The notes beneath the pieces were generated by a model that saw only the letters and a list, made by a program, of their open reading frames with translations, did no database searches and was not told where the DNA came from. A stretch of DNA of 47,827 nucleotides from an uncultured Roseburia sp. GTDB lineage: Bacteria > Bacillota > Clostridia > Lachnospirales > Lachnospiraceae. Each line of letters starts with the position of its first letter. The stretch's first letter is position 1. A program made the translations under genes and the position numbers. Below, one piece after another: positions 17,774 to 26,686 of the stretch. The DNA lies in assembly GCA_947564465.1 (NCBI GenBank), contig CANOCV010000021.1, positions 1 through 47,827 on the forward strand, written 5' to 3'.

Positions 17774-19243
17774 ATGAAAATGAAAAAGGGAAAAATACGT
17801 GAGTTTTTAAAAAGCCTGAAATTTCAGCTGATTTTGCTGTGCATTTTTGTGGGTGCGGTATCCGGCCTTGTTTTGCGGGTGGGAATTTTAAGTTCCTATG
17901 AGAAGAGAGCGGTATCTATGAAAAGTATCGATATTCTAAGCCAGGCCAAAATTTTGGCGAATCAGATCGTGGACGCGGGATACGTCCAAGATACCTCCTC
18001 GGAGACAATTACTGCCCAGCTTGAGCAGCTTTCCCAGATTTATGACGGAAGAGTTATGATTATAGATGCATCTTTTCGTATCATCAGGGATACCTATGAT
18101 TTGGATTCCGACAAAATTATTATATCGGAAGAGGTTATAAAAAGCTTTGACGGAAATGGAAAAGAGATTTCCAATTATGATTCCAAGAACCACTATATTG
18201 AAATGACAATTCCGCTGGTTGTGACGAAGGAGGACACAGAAACAGAGACAGAACAGCCATGGGTGATCGGAATTATGCTTGTGAGCGTGTCCACAGACGA
18301 AATTGAGACGAATCTGGAATATCTGCGAAGTCGGGCGTTGATCTTGCAGATTGTGGTAATTCTTTTGCTGTTTGCGGCCGGCGTTTGGGTTTCCGTGCGG
18401 ATGACAAGGCCGTTAAAGCGAATGGCAAAGTCGTTGGATGAACTTCGGAATGGATATGGAGAGACAGACGGAACGCTGATGATTGATGATTACACGGAGA
18501 CGCTTGAGGTGTCGGAGAAGCTGAATAAGCTGTATGCAAGAATGAAGATGCTTGACGATTCCAGACAGGAGTTTGTTTCAAACGTCTCCCATGAATTAAA
18601 GACGCCTTTAACTTCCATGAAAGTTCTTGCGGATTCACTGAACGGACAGGATGATGTTCCGGTGGAGCTGTATCGTGAGTTTATGCAGGATATCGGAAAC
18701 GAGATAGAGCGTGAGACGAAGATTATCAACGATCTTTTGTCGCTCGTGAAGATGGATAAGTCTGCGTCTGATTTAAATATTACGTCTGTAAATATCAACG
18801 AGATGCTGGGACAGATATTAAAGCGACTTCGTCCGATTGCCGAAAGAGCGCATATCGAGTTGGTTTTAGAAAGCTTTCGTCCTGTAACGGCAGAAATTGA
18901 TGAGGTAAAACTGACGCTTGCCATTACGAATCTGATTGAGAATGGAATCAAATACAATAAGAGGGATGGCTGGGTGCATATTTCGCTGAATGCGGATCAT
19001 CAGTATTTTTATGTGAAAGTGGAAGATTCCGGTATCGGGATACCAAAGGATGCCATTGAACATATTTATGAACGTTTTTATCGCGTAGATAAGTCTCATT
19101 CCAGGGAGATCGGCGGAACAGGACTTGGCCTTGCCATCACAAGAAACGCGATTCTGATGCATCGTGGAGCAATTAAAGTGTTTAGCACGGAGGACGAGGG
19201 AACCGTGTTTACGGTGAGGATACCTCTGAACTATATTGCGTAG
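17774..19243 (+). CDS. Sensor histidine kinase, partner of the preceding regulator
   Basis: The 489-residue membrane kinase has TM1 at about residues 17-38, an extracytoplasmic sensor region of about 150 residues and TM2 at about 188-210. A HAMP segment follows (RMTRPLKRMAKSLDELRNG). The HisKA domain has H273 in NVSHELKTPLTSM, and the HATPase domain has N, G1, F and G2 boxes (TNLIENGIKYNKRDG, EDSGIGIP, GGTGLGLAIT). No cytoplasmic PAS domain is seen, unlike typical WalK. ATG 17774 (after AAAGGGAC) and 17780 are both possible starts. The downstream GerMN lipoprotein begins 12 bases after the stop and may act on the sensor region, as LpqB does for MtrB in actinobacteria. Confidence 0.93.
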   Translation: MKMKKGKIREFLKSLKFQLILLCIFVGAVSGLVLRVGILSSYEKRAVSMKSIDILSQAKILANQIVDAGYVQDTSSETITAQLEQLSQIYDGRVMIIDASFRIIRDTYDLDSDKIIISEEVIKSFDGNGKEISNYDSKNHYIEMTIPLVVTKEDTETETEQPWVIGIMLVSVSTDEIETNLEYLRSRALILQIVVILLLFAAGVWVSVRMTRPLKRMAKSLDELRNGYGETDGTLMIDDYTETLEVSEKLNKLYARMKMLDDSRQEFVSNVSHELKTPLTSMKVLADSLNGQDDVPVELYREFMQDIGNEIERETKIINDLLSLVKMDKSASDLNITSVNINEMLGQILKRLRPIAERAHIELVLESFRPVTAEIDEVKLTLAITNLIENGIKYNKRDGWVHISLNADHQYFYVKVEDSGIGIPKDAIEHIYERFYRVDKSHSREIGGTGLGLAITRNAILMHRGAIKVFSTEDEGTVFTVRIPLNYIA

Positions 19244-19255
19244 GAGGTGCGGTTT

Positions 19256-20221
19256 ATGAACAAGAAATTGCAGGTTCTGCTGATTATGTTCGGCACGTTA
19301 TGTCTGACAGGGTGCTTCTGGCCGTCGGGAACGGACACAGAGGACAGCCGGTATCATGCATATTATTTGAATAAAGAAAAGACAAAAATAGTTGAAGAGG
19401 AATATGATCCCAAGGGAAGCGGGCAGCGGGAATTGATAGAAGAATTTTTGAGTTTGATTCACGAAGATGCGGATAGTGTGGAGTACCGCAAGCCGCTGTT
19501 AAACGGTGCGGAAATTATGAACTATGCCTATGACGGAGACCAGATTTCGTTATATTTTAATGAGGCATATGCCCAGGCGCCGCCGGCGGAGGAGGTACTC
19601 TGCCGCGCGGCAATCGTCAGGACACTGACACAGATTCCGAGGGTTACATGCGTTTCTTTTTATATCGGAGACGCGCCGCTTACGGATGCGAACGGCGATG
19701 TGGTTGGACTTATGACAAATGAGAGCTTTGTCGAGAATCCGGGTGAACAGATCAATGCCGTTCAGACGGCAAATATTCGTCTCTATTTTTCGAATACAAA
19801 AGGAAACGGACTTTTGGCAGCGGATGAAGAGGTACAATATATTACGAACATTTCTTTGGAAAAGCTTGTTATGGAGCATCTGTTGGAGGGACCGAAAAAA
19901 AAGGGAATGGTTTCGGCGATTCCAAAGGGTACAAAGCTTGTCAGTGTGTCAACGACGAACGGAGTTTGCTATGTGAACCTGGACGAGGGATTTCTTAATC
20001 AGGAATATGAGATCCAGGAGCCGATTGTAATCTATTCCATCGTGGATTCGCTTTCGGAGCTGCCTACGGTTAATAAGGTGCAAATTTCGGTAAACGGCAA
20101 TACCAGCGGCGTTTACCGTGACAGCTATGCGTTGGATACGGTGTACGAGCGGAATCTGGATTATGTCATAACCGAGACGGATAGTTCCGAATTAGAGGGG
20201 AGTGAACTGACATTTGAGTAA
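19256..20221 (+). CDS. GerMN-domain lipoprotein
   Basis: The 321-residue exported lipoprotein has a signal peptide ending in lipobox L17-T-G-C20. Two GerMN repeats follow: about residues 50-150 (EYDPKGSGQRELIEEFL ... ISLYFNEAYA) and about 165-295 (IRLYFSNTKGNGLL ... KLVMEHLLEGP ... CYVNLDEGF). B. subtilis GerM also has two such domains and works in sporulation and germination; actinobacterial LpqB has a GerMN domain and partners MtrB. The TAGGAGGTG site lies 7 bases before the ATG at 19256, which rules out the in-frame GTG at 19247. It overlaps comEC by 8 bases. Whether it serves the two-component system, competence or sporulation is open. Confidence 0.88.
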   Translation: MNKKLQVLLIMFGTLCLTGCFWPSGTDTEDSRYHAYYLNKEKTKIVEEEYDPKGSGQRELIEEFLSLIHEDADSVEYRKPLLNGAEIMNYAYDGDQISLYFNEAYAQAPPAEEVLCRAAIVRTLTQIPRVTCVSFYIGDAPLTDANGDVVGLMTNESFVENPGEQINAVQTANIRLYFSNTKGNGLLAADEEVQYITNISLEKLVMEHLLEGPKKKGMVSAIPKGTKLVSVSTTNGVCYVNLDEGFLNQEYEIQEPIVIYSIVDSLSELPTVNKVQISVNGNTSGVYRDSYALDTVYERNLDYVITETDSSELEGSELTFE

Positions 20222-22562
20222 ACGCCCCTTTGTCTGGGCGGTGCTATCGTTTGTGTTCGGTATTTTATGCAGTTTGTATAGAGTCGCCGTTTTGCCGGCC
20301 GGGCTGTTGCTTTTGTTTGTGACAGCCTACGGAAGTCGGAGATACCGAAATCAGTCGAGAAGATATACCGCGATTATATTTTTGACGTTTTTGTTTTTTT
20401 CGGCGGGAATATTAAAAACAAAGACGGATATAACTTACCGCTCAAAATATTTACATTGTCTGGAGGAAGAACAGGAAGTACTCCTGCAGGGTGAGGTTTG
20501 CGGTAAAGAAGAGAAAGAAGATCAATTTCAGATTCGTCTGCAGAATGTCATATTGCAGGCAGATTATCAATATCATACAAATCAAGTTCTGGTTTATCTG
20601 AATACCGATGAATATCCCATCGGAACAACCCTTGTAATAAAAGGCAACATTCAAAAATTTCATAAGGCTAGAAACGAGGGCGGCTTTGACGAAGAGTCCT
20701 ATTATCGGAGCAAAAAGATTGATTATCGTCTGCATCAGGCAGAAGTGATAAGATGCTGCGGAAAGGAGAGTAAGGTCGGGGAAGCGCTGTACCTTTTGAA
20801 AAAGCGTTTGCGAGAGAGCATCAGGAAAAATATGGGAAGCCGTAGCGCCGGCGTTTTGTCTGCTATGATCTTAGGCGACAAAAGTCTTTTGGAGAAAGAA
20901 GTCAGAAAGATTTATCAAAAAACGGGGATTGCGCATATCCTGGCAATCAGCGGACTGCACATTTCCTTTGTCGGAATGGGATTGTATCGTATTATGCGAA
21001 AATTAAAGCGGAGTATTTACAGTTCGGCGGCATGTTCCGTTTTATTTTTGTTTTTGTATGTGAGGATGACGGGCAGCGGGGTGTCGGCAGTTCGTGCGTC
21101 AGTTATGTTTGTAATTCTTATGTTGGGAAAATGTGTCGGAAGGACATATGATAGAATCACGGCGCTTGCCGTGTCGGTTTTCCATATTTTATATGAAAAT
21201 CCGTTTTTGATCGGAGACAGCGGTTTTTTGTTTTCCGTGGCGGCGATTTTAGGCGTTGTTTTTGCCGGAGAGGGGGCGTCGGCATGGAAGGTAAGCGGGA
21301 TGATACAACTTATGACGCTGCCGCTTGTGGCGTACAATTATTTTGAGATATTCCTGCCTTCGCTGCTGTTTAATATGATCATTCTGCCGCTCGTTCCGTT
21401 TGTTGTATTTGGCGGGATGTTAGGAGCGGGAGTGGGAATTTTTTGGAGAAGCTTTGCAAAGATAATCTTGATGCCGCCGCACTTTTTATTAACGCTGTTT
21501 GAACTTACGGGGCAATTTGCCGCCTCTTTTATCGGCATGACTTATGTCACGGGACGTCCCGGTATGGTGAAAATCTTTATCTATTATTTTTGTCTCGGCG
21601 TCTGGCTTGTTTTGAGAAACAGGAGAGGAAAAAGTGCGGAGAAAAACCGGAAGGCGTCAAAGCAGCGGATTGCTGCCGTAGGAAAAAAGATATGTAAAAT
21701 GGCGGCGGGACTGTGCGTCCTTTGGGCGGTTCTTTCGTTTCACGTCCGGAAAAATACGAAGATTGACGTGCTGGATGTGGGACAGGGGGACGGTATCTGT
21801 ATACAGGAAAAAGGCGGCGTTAACATTTTTATTGACGGAGGAAGCAGTGACGAAAAACAGCTCGGCGCTTATACAATCCTGCCTTATTTAAAGTGTAATG
21901 GTCTCTCTCGTGTGGATTACTGGTTTCTTTCACATGCAGATACGGATCATCTGTGCGGACTTTTAGAAGTTTTGGAGAACGGCTATCGGGTTTGCCGTCT
22001 TGTGCTTTCTGCTGAAGGGATTGTAAATGACAATGCGAAAAAGCTCATAGAGCTGGCAGAGCGGCAGGGAACGGAGGTGCTCTATATGAGTGCGGGAGAG
22101 CGTCTGCGGATGAAACACGGGGATTTATGCTGTATTTTTCCGGACAGGGAATATGAGTCAACGGATGTTAACGCAAAATCAATGGTTCTTTTATATGAGG
22201 AGAGGAGCTTTAAGGGACTTTTTACGGGAGATATCGGGAAGGAGGAGGAATACAGAATGTTAGAAAGGGCAAATTTTGGGCCGATAGATTTTTATAAGGC
22301 GGCGCATCACGGTTCTAAAAATTCTAACGGCGAAGAGTGGCTTGCGTATCTTCATCCGGCGGTTTCTGTTATTTCCTGTGCCGAGGGAAACAGCTACGGA
22401 CATCCGGGGAAGGAGGCCGTGGAAAATATAGAGAATGCTGCAAGCGATATTTACTATACGATGGAAGGGGGACAGATCAGCGTTAGTTTGTCAGAACATC
22501 GGATGGAAATCACAAACTTCCGAAACCCGCTTGAAGTGCATCGTTACTCTGTGATAGAATAG
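20214..22562 (+). CDS. comEC: ComEC/Rec2 DNA-uptake channel protein
   Basis: Polytopic membrane channel that moves single-stranded DNA into the cell during transformation. The 782-residue protein has two N-terminal hydrophobic helices, an OB-like region, and the Competence domain with HILAISGLHISFVGMGLY (about residues 241-258) and many helices. The C-terminal metallo-beta-lactamase domain has VLDVGQGDG (about 521), SHADTDHL (about 573) and AAHHGSKNSN (about 697). All three regions are intact, so it is probably functional. The start is TTG at 20214, inside the end of the GerMN gene, with GAGGGGAG upstream. holA follows after 4 bases, as in B. subtilis and relatives. Confidence 0.94.
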   Translation: MSKRPFVWAVLSFVFGILCSLYRVAVLPAGLLLLFVTAYGSRRYRNQSRRYTAIIFLTFLFFSAGILKTKTDITYRSKYLHCLEEEQEVLLQGEVCGKEEKEDQFQIRLQNVILQADYQYHTNQVLVYLNTDEYPIGTTLVIKGNIQKFHKARNEGGFDEESYYRSKKIDYRLHQAEVIRCCGKESKVGEALYLLKKRLRESIRKNMGSRSAGVLSAMILGDKSLLEKEVRKIYQKTGIAHILAISGLHISFVGMGLYRIMRKLKRSIYSSAACSVLFLFLYVRMTGSGVSAVRASVMFVILMLGKCVGRTYDRITALAVSVFHILYENPFLIGDSGFLFSVAAILGVVFAGEGASAWKVSGMIQLMTLPLVAYNYFEIFLPSLLFNMIILPLVPFVVFGGMLGAGVGIFWRSFAKIILMPPHFLLTLFELTGQFAASFIGMTYVTGRPGMVKIFIYYFCLGVWLVLRNRRGKSAEKNRKASKQRIAAVGKKICKMAAGLCVLWAVLSFHVRKNTKIDVLDVGQGDGICIQEKGGVNIFIDGGSSDEKQLGAYTILPYLKCNGLSRVDYWFLSHADTDHLCGLLEVLENGYRVCRLVLSAEGIVNDNAKKLIELAERQGTEVLYMSAGERLRMKHGDLCCIFPDREYESTDVNAKSMVLLYEERSFKGLFTGDIGKEEEYRMLERANFGPIDFYKAAHHGSKNSNGEEWLAYLHPAVSVISCAEGNSYGHPGKEAVENIENAASDIYYTMEGGQISVSLSEHRMEITNFRNPLEVHRYSVIE

Positions 22563-22566
22563 ATGC

Positions 22567-23556
22567 ATGAAAATGATTGATGAAGATATTAAAAACGGTA
22601 ATTTAAGACAGATATACCTTTTATACGGCGAGGAGAACTATTTAAAACGCCAGTACCGCGACAAATTGAAAAATGCCATTGTGCAGCCGGAAGACAATGT
22701 GAATTTTTCTGCTTTTGAGGGAAAGAATATTAGTCAGGGGGAATTGATTGATCTCTCGGAGACGCTCCCGTTTTTTGCGCCGAGACGGCTTATATTAGTA
22801 GAGAACAGCGGTTTTTTTAAAAATTCCACGCAGGAGCTTTCGGAGTATTTAAAATCCGTTCCGGAAACAACGTGTTTTCTCTTTGTGGAGGAAGAGGTGG
22901 ATAAGCGTTCAAAAATGTACAAGGCAGTAAAGAATGCAGGAAGCATCGCCGTGTTTGACCGTCAGAAGGAGGATATTTTGATTCGTTGGATATCGGGCAG
23001 AATCAGACGGGAAAATAAAAATATAACAAACCAGGCGATGAAGCTTTTTTTGTCTATGGCGGGGGACGATATGGATAATATAGACAGGGAATTGGAGAAA
23101 CTGCTCTGCTATTGCCTGGAGCGTGAGGCGATTCTTCCGGAGGATGTGGAGGCGGTCTGCTGCGGACAGATTCATAACCGGATATTTGATATGGTCAATG
23201 CGATTGCGCTTCGGGATCTTGGACGGGCGCTGCGGCTGTATTATGATCTTTTAGAATTAAAGGAGCCCCCGATGCGTATCTTGTTTTTGATTACAAGGCA
23301 GTTTCAGAACCTGTTTCATGTAAAGGCTTTGCGCGCGCAGGGGTTTGACGGCAGTGCCATTGCCGCAAAAACGGGCATCCAGCCGTTTTTGGTACAAAGG
23401 AATATCAAACAGGCGGGCAGTTTTACGCTGGGGCAGTTAAGGGACGCAGTTGAGGCGGCGGCTGCTGCCGAGACAGATATAAAGACAGGGCGTATGACGG
23501 ACAGAATGGCAGTGGAATTGTTGATCGTGGGATATGGCTCACAGGCGGAGAGATAA
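22567..23556 (+). CDS. holA: DNA polymerase III delta subunit
   Basis: Clamp-loader subunit that opens the beta sliding clamp during replication. The 329-residue protein has the family start IKNGNLRQIYLLYGEENYLK. The middle region matches HolA (FVEEEVDKRSKMYKAV, LLCYCLEREAILPEDVEAVC), and the C-terminus has LLFLITRQFQNLFHVKALRA-like helices. No clear ribosome site is present, so it is probably coupled to comEC, which ends 4 bases earlier. An in-frame ATG at 22573 is also possible. Confidence 0.92.
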   Translation: MKMIDEDIKNGNLRQIYLLYGEENYLKRQYRDKLKNAIVQPEDNVNFSAFEGKNISQGELIDLSETLPFFAPRRLILVENSGFFKNSTQELSEYLKSVPETTCFLFVEEEVDKRSKMYKAVKNAGSIAVFDRQKEDILIRWISGRIRRENKNITNQAMKLFLSMAGDDMDNIDRELEKLLCYCLEREAILPEDVEAVCCGQIHNRIFDMVNAIALRDLGRALRLYYDLLELKEPPMRILFLITRQFQNLFHVKALRAQGFDGSAIAAKTGIQPFLVQRNIKQAGSFTLGQLRDAVEAAAAAETDIKTGRMTDRMAVELLIVGYGSQAER

Positions 23557-23603
23557 AAATTGAAGGAAGAGCAGGGGGAGTTGGCATTGAATCCTGCAAT
23601 ATA

Positions 23604-23635
23604 AAAACCACCAGCATGACGGTACTGGTGGTTTT
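23604..23635. terminator. Bidirectional terminator between holA and rpsT
   Basis: AAAACCACCAG (23604-23614) and CTGGTGGTTTT (23625-23635) form a stem with a 10-base loop. T-rich tracts follow on both strands, so it can serve holA (plus) and rpsT (minus). Confidence 0.85.
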
Positions 23636-23668
23636 GTTATGTTCAATATCTATGATTTCAAAAAATGT

Positions 23669-23932
23669 TTAGGCAAGCTTATTTACAGCTTTTGCTAAAC
23701 GGGAAATCTTTCTTGAAGAATTGTTTTTGTGGTAAACACCCTTGCTTGTAGCCTTGTTGATTTCGGCAGTAGCAGCAATTAAAGCGGCTGAAGCGGCAGC
23801 TTTGTCGTTTGCAGCGATAGCGGCGTCTACTTTTTTAATAGCGGTCTTTACCTTGGATCTGATCGCTTTGTTTCTTGCAGCTTTTGTCTCGTTTACAAGA
23901 ATTCTCTTCTTTGCAGATTTAATGTTAGCCAA
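23669..23932 (-). CDS. rpsT: 30S ribosomal protein S20, with TTG start
   Basis: Primary 16S rRNA-binding protein of the small subunit. The 87-residue protein is basic (ANIKSAKKRILVNETKAARN, SSRKISRLAKAVNKLA), which matches the family in sequence and length. The conserved ANIKSAKKR is directly preceded by a TTG codon at 23932-23930, and GGAGG lies 8 bases before it, so TTG is the start; the in-frame ATG 15 bases upstream overlaps the ribosome site. In E. coli rpsT also uses UUG, which takes part in its autogenous control. It is oriented against its neighbours holA and gpr, with its own promoter and terminator. Confidence 0.96.
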   Translation of the reverse strand: MANIKSAKKRILVNETKAARNKAIRSKVKTAIKKVDAAIAANDKAAASAALIAATAEINKATSKGVYHKNNSSRKISRLAKAVNKLA

Positions 23933-24020
23933 TCCGTACACCTCCATTACAGTTCATAGTAAGTTGATGATTGTTTCATTAAATACGGACACGGTCGATT
24001 TAATCGAAACATACTAGAAT

Positions 24021-24049
24021 AATATAGTTCATTCCATGTTATATGTCAA
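24021..24049 (-). promoter_or_regulatory. Sigma-A promoter of rpsT
   Basis: On the minus strand TTGACA (24044-24049), 17 bases, TATATT (24021-24026). It lies about 90 bases before the TTG start. The leader contains a small TCGATT-A-AATCGA dyad near 23995. Confidence 0.8.
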
Positions 24050-24121
24050 TACATATTTTGAGATTTTTTGTAAAAAATATAGCTTATCAGCAATACGAGA
24101 AACGAATGTAAAAGGGAGTTA

Positions 24122-25093
24122 ATGGAAGACATGTATGAGGTTCGTACGGATTTGGCGCTTGAGGCCAGAGAGAAATTTGAGGAAGACAATGTAGAGATAA
24201 AAGGTGTCCGCCTTGAGGAGGAAGAGGTGGCCGGGGACATCAAAATCGTAAAAGTAGTAATAGAGACGGAAAACGGTGCAAAGGCGATGGGAAAGCCGCG
24301 CGGAACGTATATTACATTAGAGGCGCCGAACATGATAGACGAGGATGAGGATTACCACAGAGAGATTTCCGAGCAGCTTGCAAGAATGCTGGCTTCCTTG
24401 CTGCCGGAGGGCAGTAAGGATATGTCGGTGCTTGTGGTAGGGCTTGGAAACAGGGAGGTGACGCCGGATGCGCTGGGTCCGAATGTGATTGACAATATTA
24501 TGATCACGCGCCATATTATCAAAGAGTTCGGAACTTATGCGCTCGGAGAGGAACATACCAGGAAAATCAGCGGGATAGTGCCGGGAGTTATGGCACAGAC
24601 CGGCATGGAGTCAGAGGAAATTATAAAAGGTGTGGTGGAGGAGACGAATCCCGACTGTATTATTGTGGTAGACGCACTTGCGGCGCGAAGTACAAAGCGC
24701 TTAAACCGTACCATACAGATTACGGATACCGGAATCAATCCGGGCTCCGGTGTGGGGAATCACAGGCATGCGATCAATCAGGAGGCAATGGGGGTTCCGG
24801 TCATCGCGATTGGAATCCCGACCGTTGTGGACGCCGCGACAATCGTTACGGATACTATGAGCGATTTGATAGGGGCGATGGCAGAATCAAGCCGCCTCAA
24901 GGGACTTGGCGGAACGCTTGAGACGCTGGATGAGATGGAAAAATATGAGTTGATACGCGAGCTTTTATCCCCGCATTTAAATGCATTTTTTGTGACGCCT
25001 AAAGATATTGATGAGGCTGTAAAGCGTTTGAGCTATACAATTTCCGAAGGGCTGAATATGACTTTTTCGGGAAGTTTTTTCAAACAGGCATAG
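24122..25093 (+). CDS. gpr: Spore germination protease GPR
   Basis: Endopeptidase that degrades small acid-soluble spore proteins during germination; it is made as a zymogen in the forespore. The 323-residue protein has the family start VRTDLALEAREK and the blocks VVGLGNREVTPDALGPNV, GIVPGVMAQTGMESEEII, DALAARSTKRLNRTIQ and GSGVGNHRHAINQEAMGVPV. GGGAG lies close to the ATG at 24122; ATG 24131 is an alternative. A forespore-specific (sigma-G) promoter would be expected upstream, but I could not identify one with confidence. Together with spoIIP it marks the organism as a spore former. Confidence 0.96.
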   Translation: MEDMYEVRTDLALEAREKFEEDNVEIKGVRLEEEEVAGDIKIVKVVIETENGAKAMGKPRGTYITLEAPNMIDEDEDYHREISEQLARMLASLLPEGSKDMSVLVVGLGNREVTPDALGPNVIDNIMITRHIIKEFGTYALGEEHTRKISGIVPGVMAQTGMESEEIIKGVVEETNPDCIIVVDALAARSTKRLNRTIQITDTGINPGSGVGNHRHAINQEAMGVPVIAIGIPTVVDAATIVTDTMSDLIGAMAESSRLKGLGGTLETLDEMEKYELIRELLSPHLNAFFVTPKDIDEAVKRLSYTISEGLNMTFSGSFFKQA

Positions 25094-25130
25094 ACATGCC
25101 TGCACAATCATAAAATATAAATATTTCGGG

Positions 25131-25170
25131 AGTCATATGGGAGTGCTGCGGCATATGCACTCTCCTGACT
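25131..25170 (+). terminator. Hairpin between gpr and spoIIP
   Basis: AGTCA (25131-25135) and GGGAGTGC (25139-25146) pair with GCACTCTC and TGACT (25157-25170). No strong T tract follows, so it may be a weak terminator or a transcript-stabilising stem. Confidence 0.45.
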
Positions 25171-25199
25171 TTGCAGGGGAAGGCGGATGAAAGCGGCAC

Positions 25200-26588
25200 A
25201 TGAAGGTCAGAAGGTCAAAAAGAAAAAAGCAAAACAGGAAATGGCTGGCAGCGGCAGGTATATTTTTTTGCTTTGTCGTGAGTATCGGGCAGTTTCGCGG
25301 TAAAGATATCACGTTAGCGGCGGCAATTGTAGATGAAGTAAAGCGGGGAGTTTATCAGAGCGCGGTCAAGAATTATATGCCGGGCTTTTATTACGGGATG
25401 TCGGGTCAAAAGACAGGTATGACGGCGTGGGAGTTTGTTTCCGAAAAGCTGTTGAAAATAATTCCCGTATACGGATATATAACAAGTCAGAAAACCTATG
25501 AAACACCGGCCGAAAGCGAGCTTTCTTATGAAGCAATTTTAAAGAGGGAGGCGCTGGATGAGAATTATATTGACGATGAGACAGGGGAAGTGATGCTGGC
25601 TGCATATTATGAAAATGAAGAAGAGCTTCTCTCACAGGCTCAGAGTGAAAATGTAAAAACAAGGGAGGAGAACCAAAAAGCCGGTGTGGAAAATCAGGAG
25701 GAGGCGGACGAAGAAGGTGAGCAGAAGGAGGAGCCGCCGGTGGAAGAACCTCAGGCGGGGCAGGGAGAGGAGACGCTTGCGGTCACGCAGGATATGATAG
25801 GAGACTTCCCGCTGCAGATGACGCCGCTTGTGAATTATCCAAGGGAAAAGTTAAATGATTTTGATTATCTGATTCAAAATTTTTATACGGTTGACAGGAC
25901 GACGACGATCAACAGCAGTCAGCTAAAGGCGGGGGAGCTGTTGGCAAAGGATCTAAAACTAAAAGGAACCAACGAGCAGCCACAGATTTTGATTTATCAT
26001 ACACATTCCCAGGAGATGTACATAGATTCCACGCCGGAAGATTTAATGACGGGTGTTATGGGCTGCGGTGAATACCTGACGCAGATACTTACCGAAAAAT
26101 ACGGGCTGAATGTGCTTCATCATATGGGGCAGTATGATGTGGAAAAACGCGATTATGCCTATTCGAACGCTGCGCCGGCGCTTGAGACGCTTTTGGCACA
26201 AAATCCCAGCATTGAAGTGGTGATTGATCTTCACAGGGATGCGGTTCCTGAGGATGTACATATGGTGAGAAACGTACAGGGGATAGATATGGCGCCGGTT
26301 ATGTTTTTTAACGGTTTGAGCAGGCTTGCGGATAAGGGGGACATTGAATACCTGAAGAATCCTTACATTGAGGATAATCTTGCGTTTTCCCTGCAGATGA
26401 AGCTTGCGGCGAGCGAATATTATCCGGAGCTGACGAGACCCGTTTATTTAAAAGGGTACCGCTACAATATGCATTATTGTCCGAAAACGCTATTGATTGA
26501 GCTTGGCGCGCAGACAAATACCTTCGGGGAGGCGAGAAACGCAATGGCGCCGCTTGCAGACCTGCTCCACAAGGTATTGTGTGAATAG
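25200..26588 (+). CDS. spoIIP: Stage II sporulation protein P (SpoIIP)
   Basis: Peptidoglycan amidase and endopeptidase of the SpoIIDMP engulfment machine. The 462-residue protein has a basic N-terminus and one transmembrane helix (about residues 15-35). A long glutamate-rich linker (about 135-200) precedes the SpoIIP catalytic domain. Likely metal or catalytic residues are visible in YHTHSQE (H267, H269, E272) and DLHRDA (H345). The linker seems longer and more acidic than in Bacillus. The start at 25200 is preceded by a weak purine-rich site. It is placed between gpr and, after the MBOAT/SGNH insertion, lepA, as in Firmicutes generally. Confidence 0.94.
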   Translation: MKVRRSKRKKQNRKWLAAAGIFFCFVVSIGQFRGKDITLAAAIVDEVKRGVYQSAVKNYMPGFYYGMSGQKTGMTAWEFVSEKLLKIIPVYGYITSQKTYETPAESELSYEAILKREALDENYIDDETGEVMLAAYYENEEELLSQAQSENVKTREENQKAGVENQEEADEEGEQKEEPPVEEPQAGQGEETLAVTQDMIGDFPLQMTPLVNYPREKLNDFDYLIQNFYTVDRTTTINSSQLKAGELLAKDLKLKGTNEQPQILIYHTHSQEMYIDSTPEDLMTGVMGCGEYLTQILTEKYGLNVLHHMGQYDVEKRDYAYSNAAPALETLLAQNPSIEVVIDLHRDAVPEDVHMVRNVQGIDMAPVMFFNGLSRLADKGDIEYLKNPYIEDNLAFSLQMKLAASEYYPELTRPVYLKGYRYNMHYCPKTLLIELGAQTNTFGEARNAMAPLADLLHKVLCE

Positions 26589-26626
26589 GTATTACAGAAA
26601 ATATGAAAAATATAGCAGGAAAGCTA

Positions 26627-26654
26627 TTGTAAGAATTTGAAATATCGTTATAAT
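26627..26654 (+). promoter_or_regulatory. Promoter of the MBOAT/SGNH/lepA operon
   Basis: TTGTAA (26627-26632), 16 bases, TATAAT (26649-26654). The start codon follows 32 bases later, with AAAGGAGAG between. Confidence 0.7.
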
Positions 26655-26686
26655 AAATAGGGAGTATCTACAAAGGAGAGAAAAAT

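Noticed and set aside
25187..25320. Short reading frame starting ATG at 25187 with a good GGGGAAGGCGG ribosome site
   Set aside because: It is out of frame with spoIIP, ends after about 45 codons and encodes no recognisable product. The SpoIIP frame from 25200 has the expected basic N-terminus and membrane helix.
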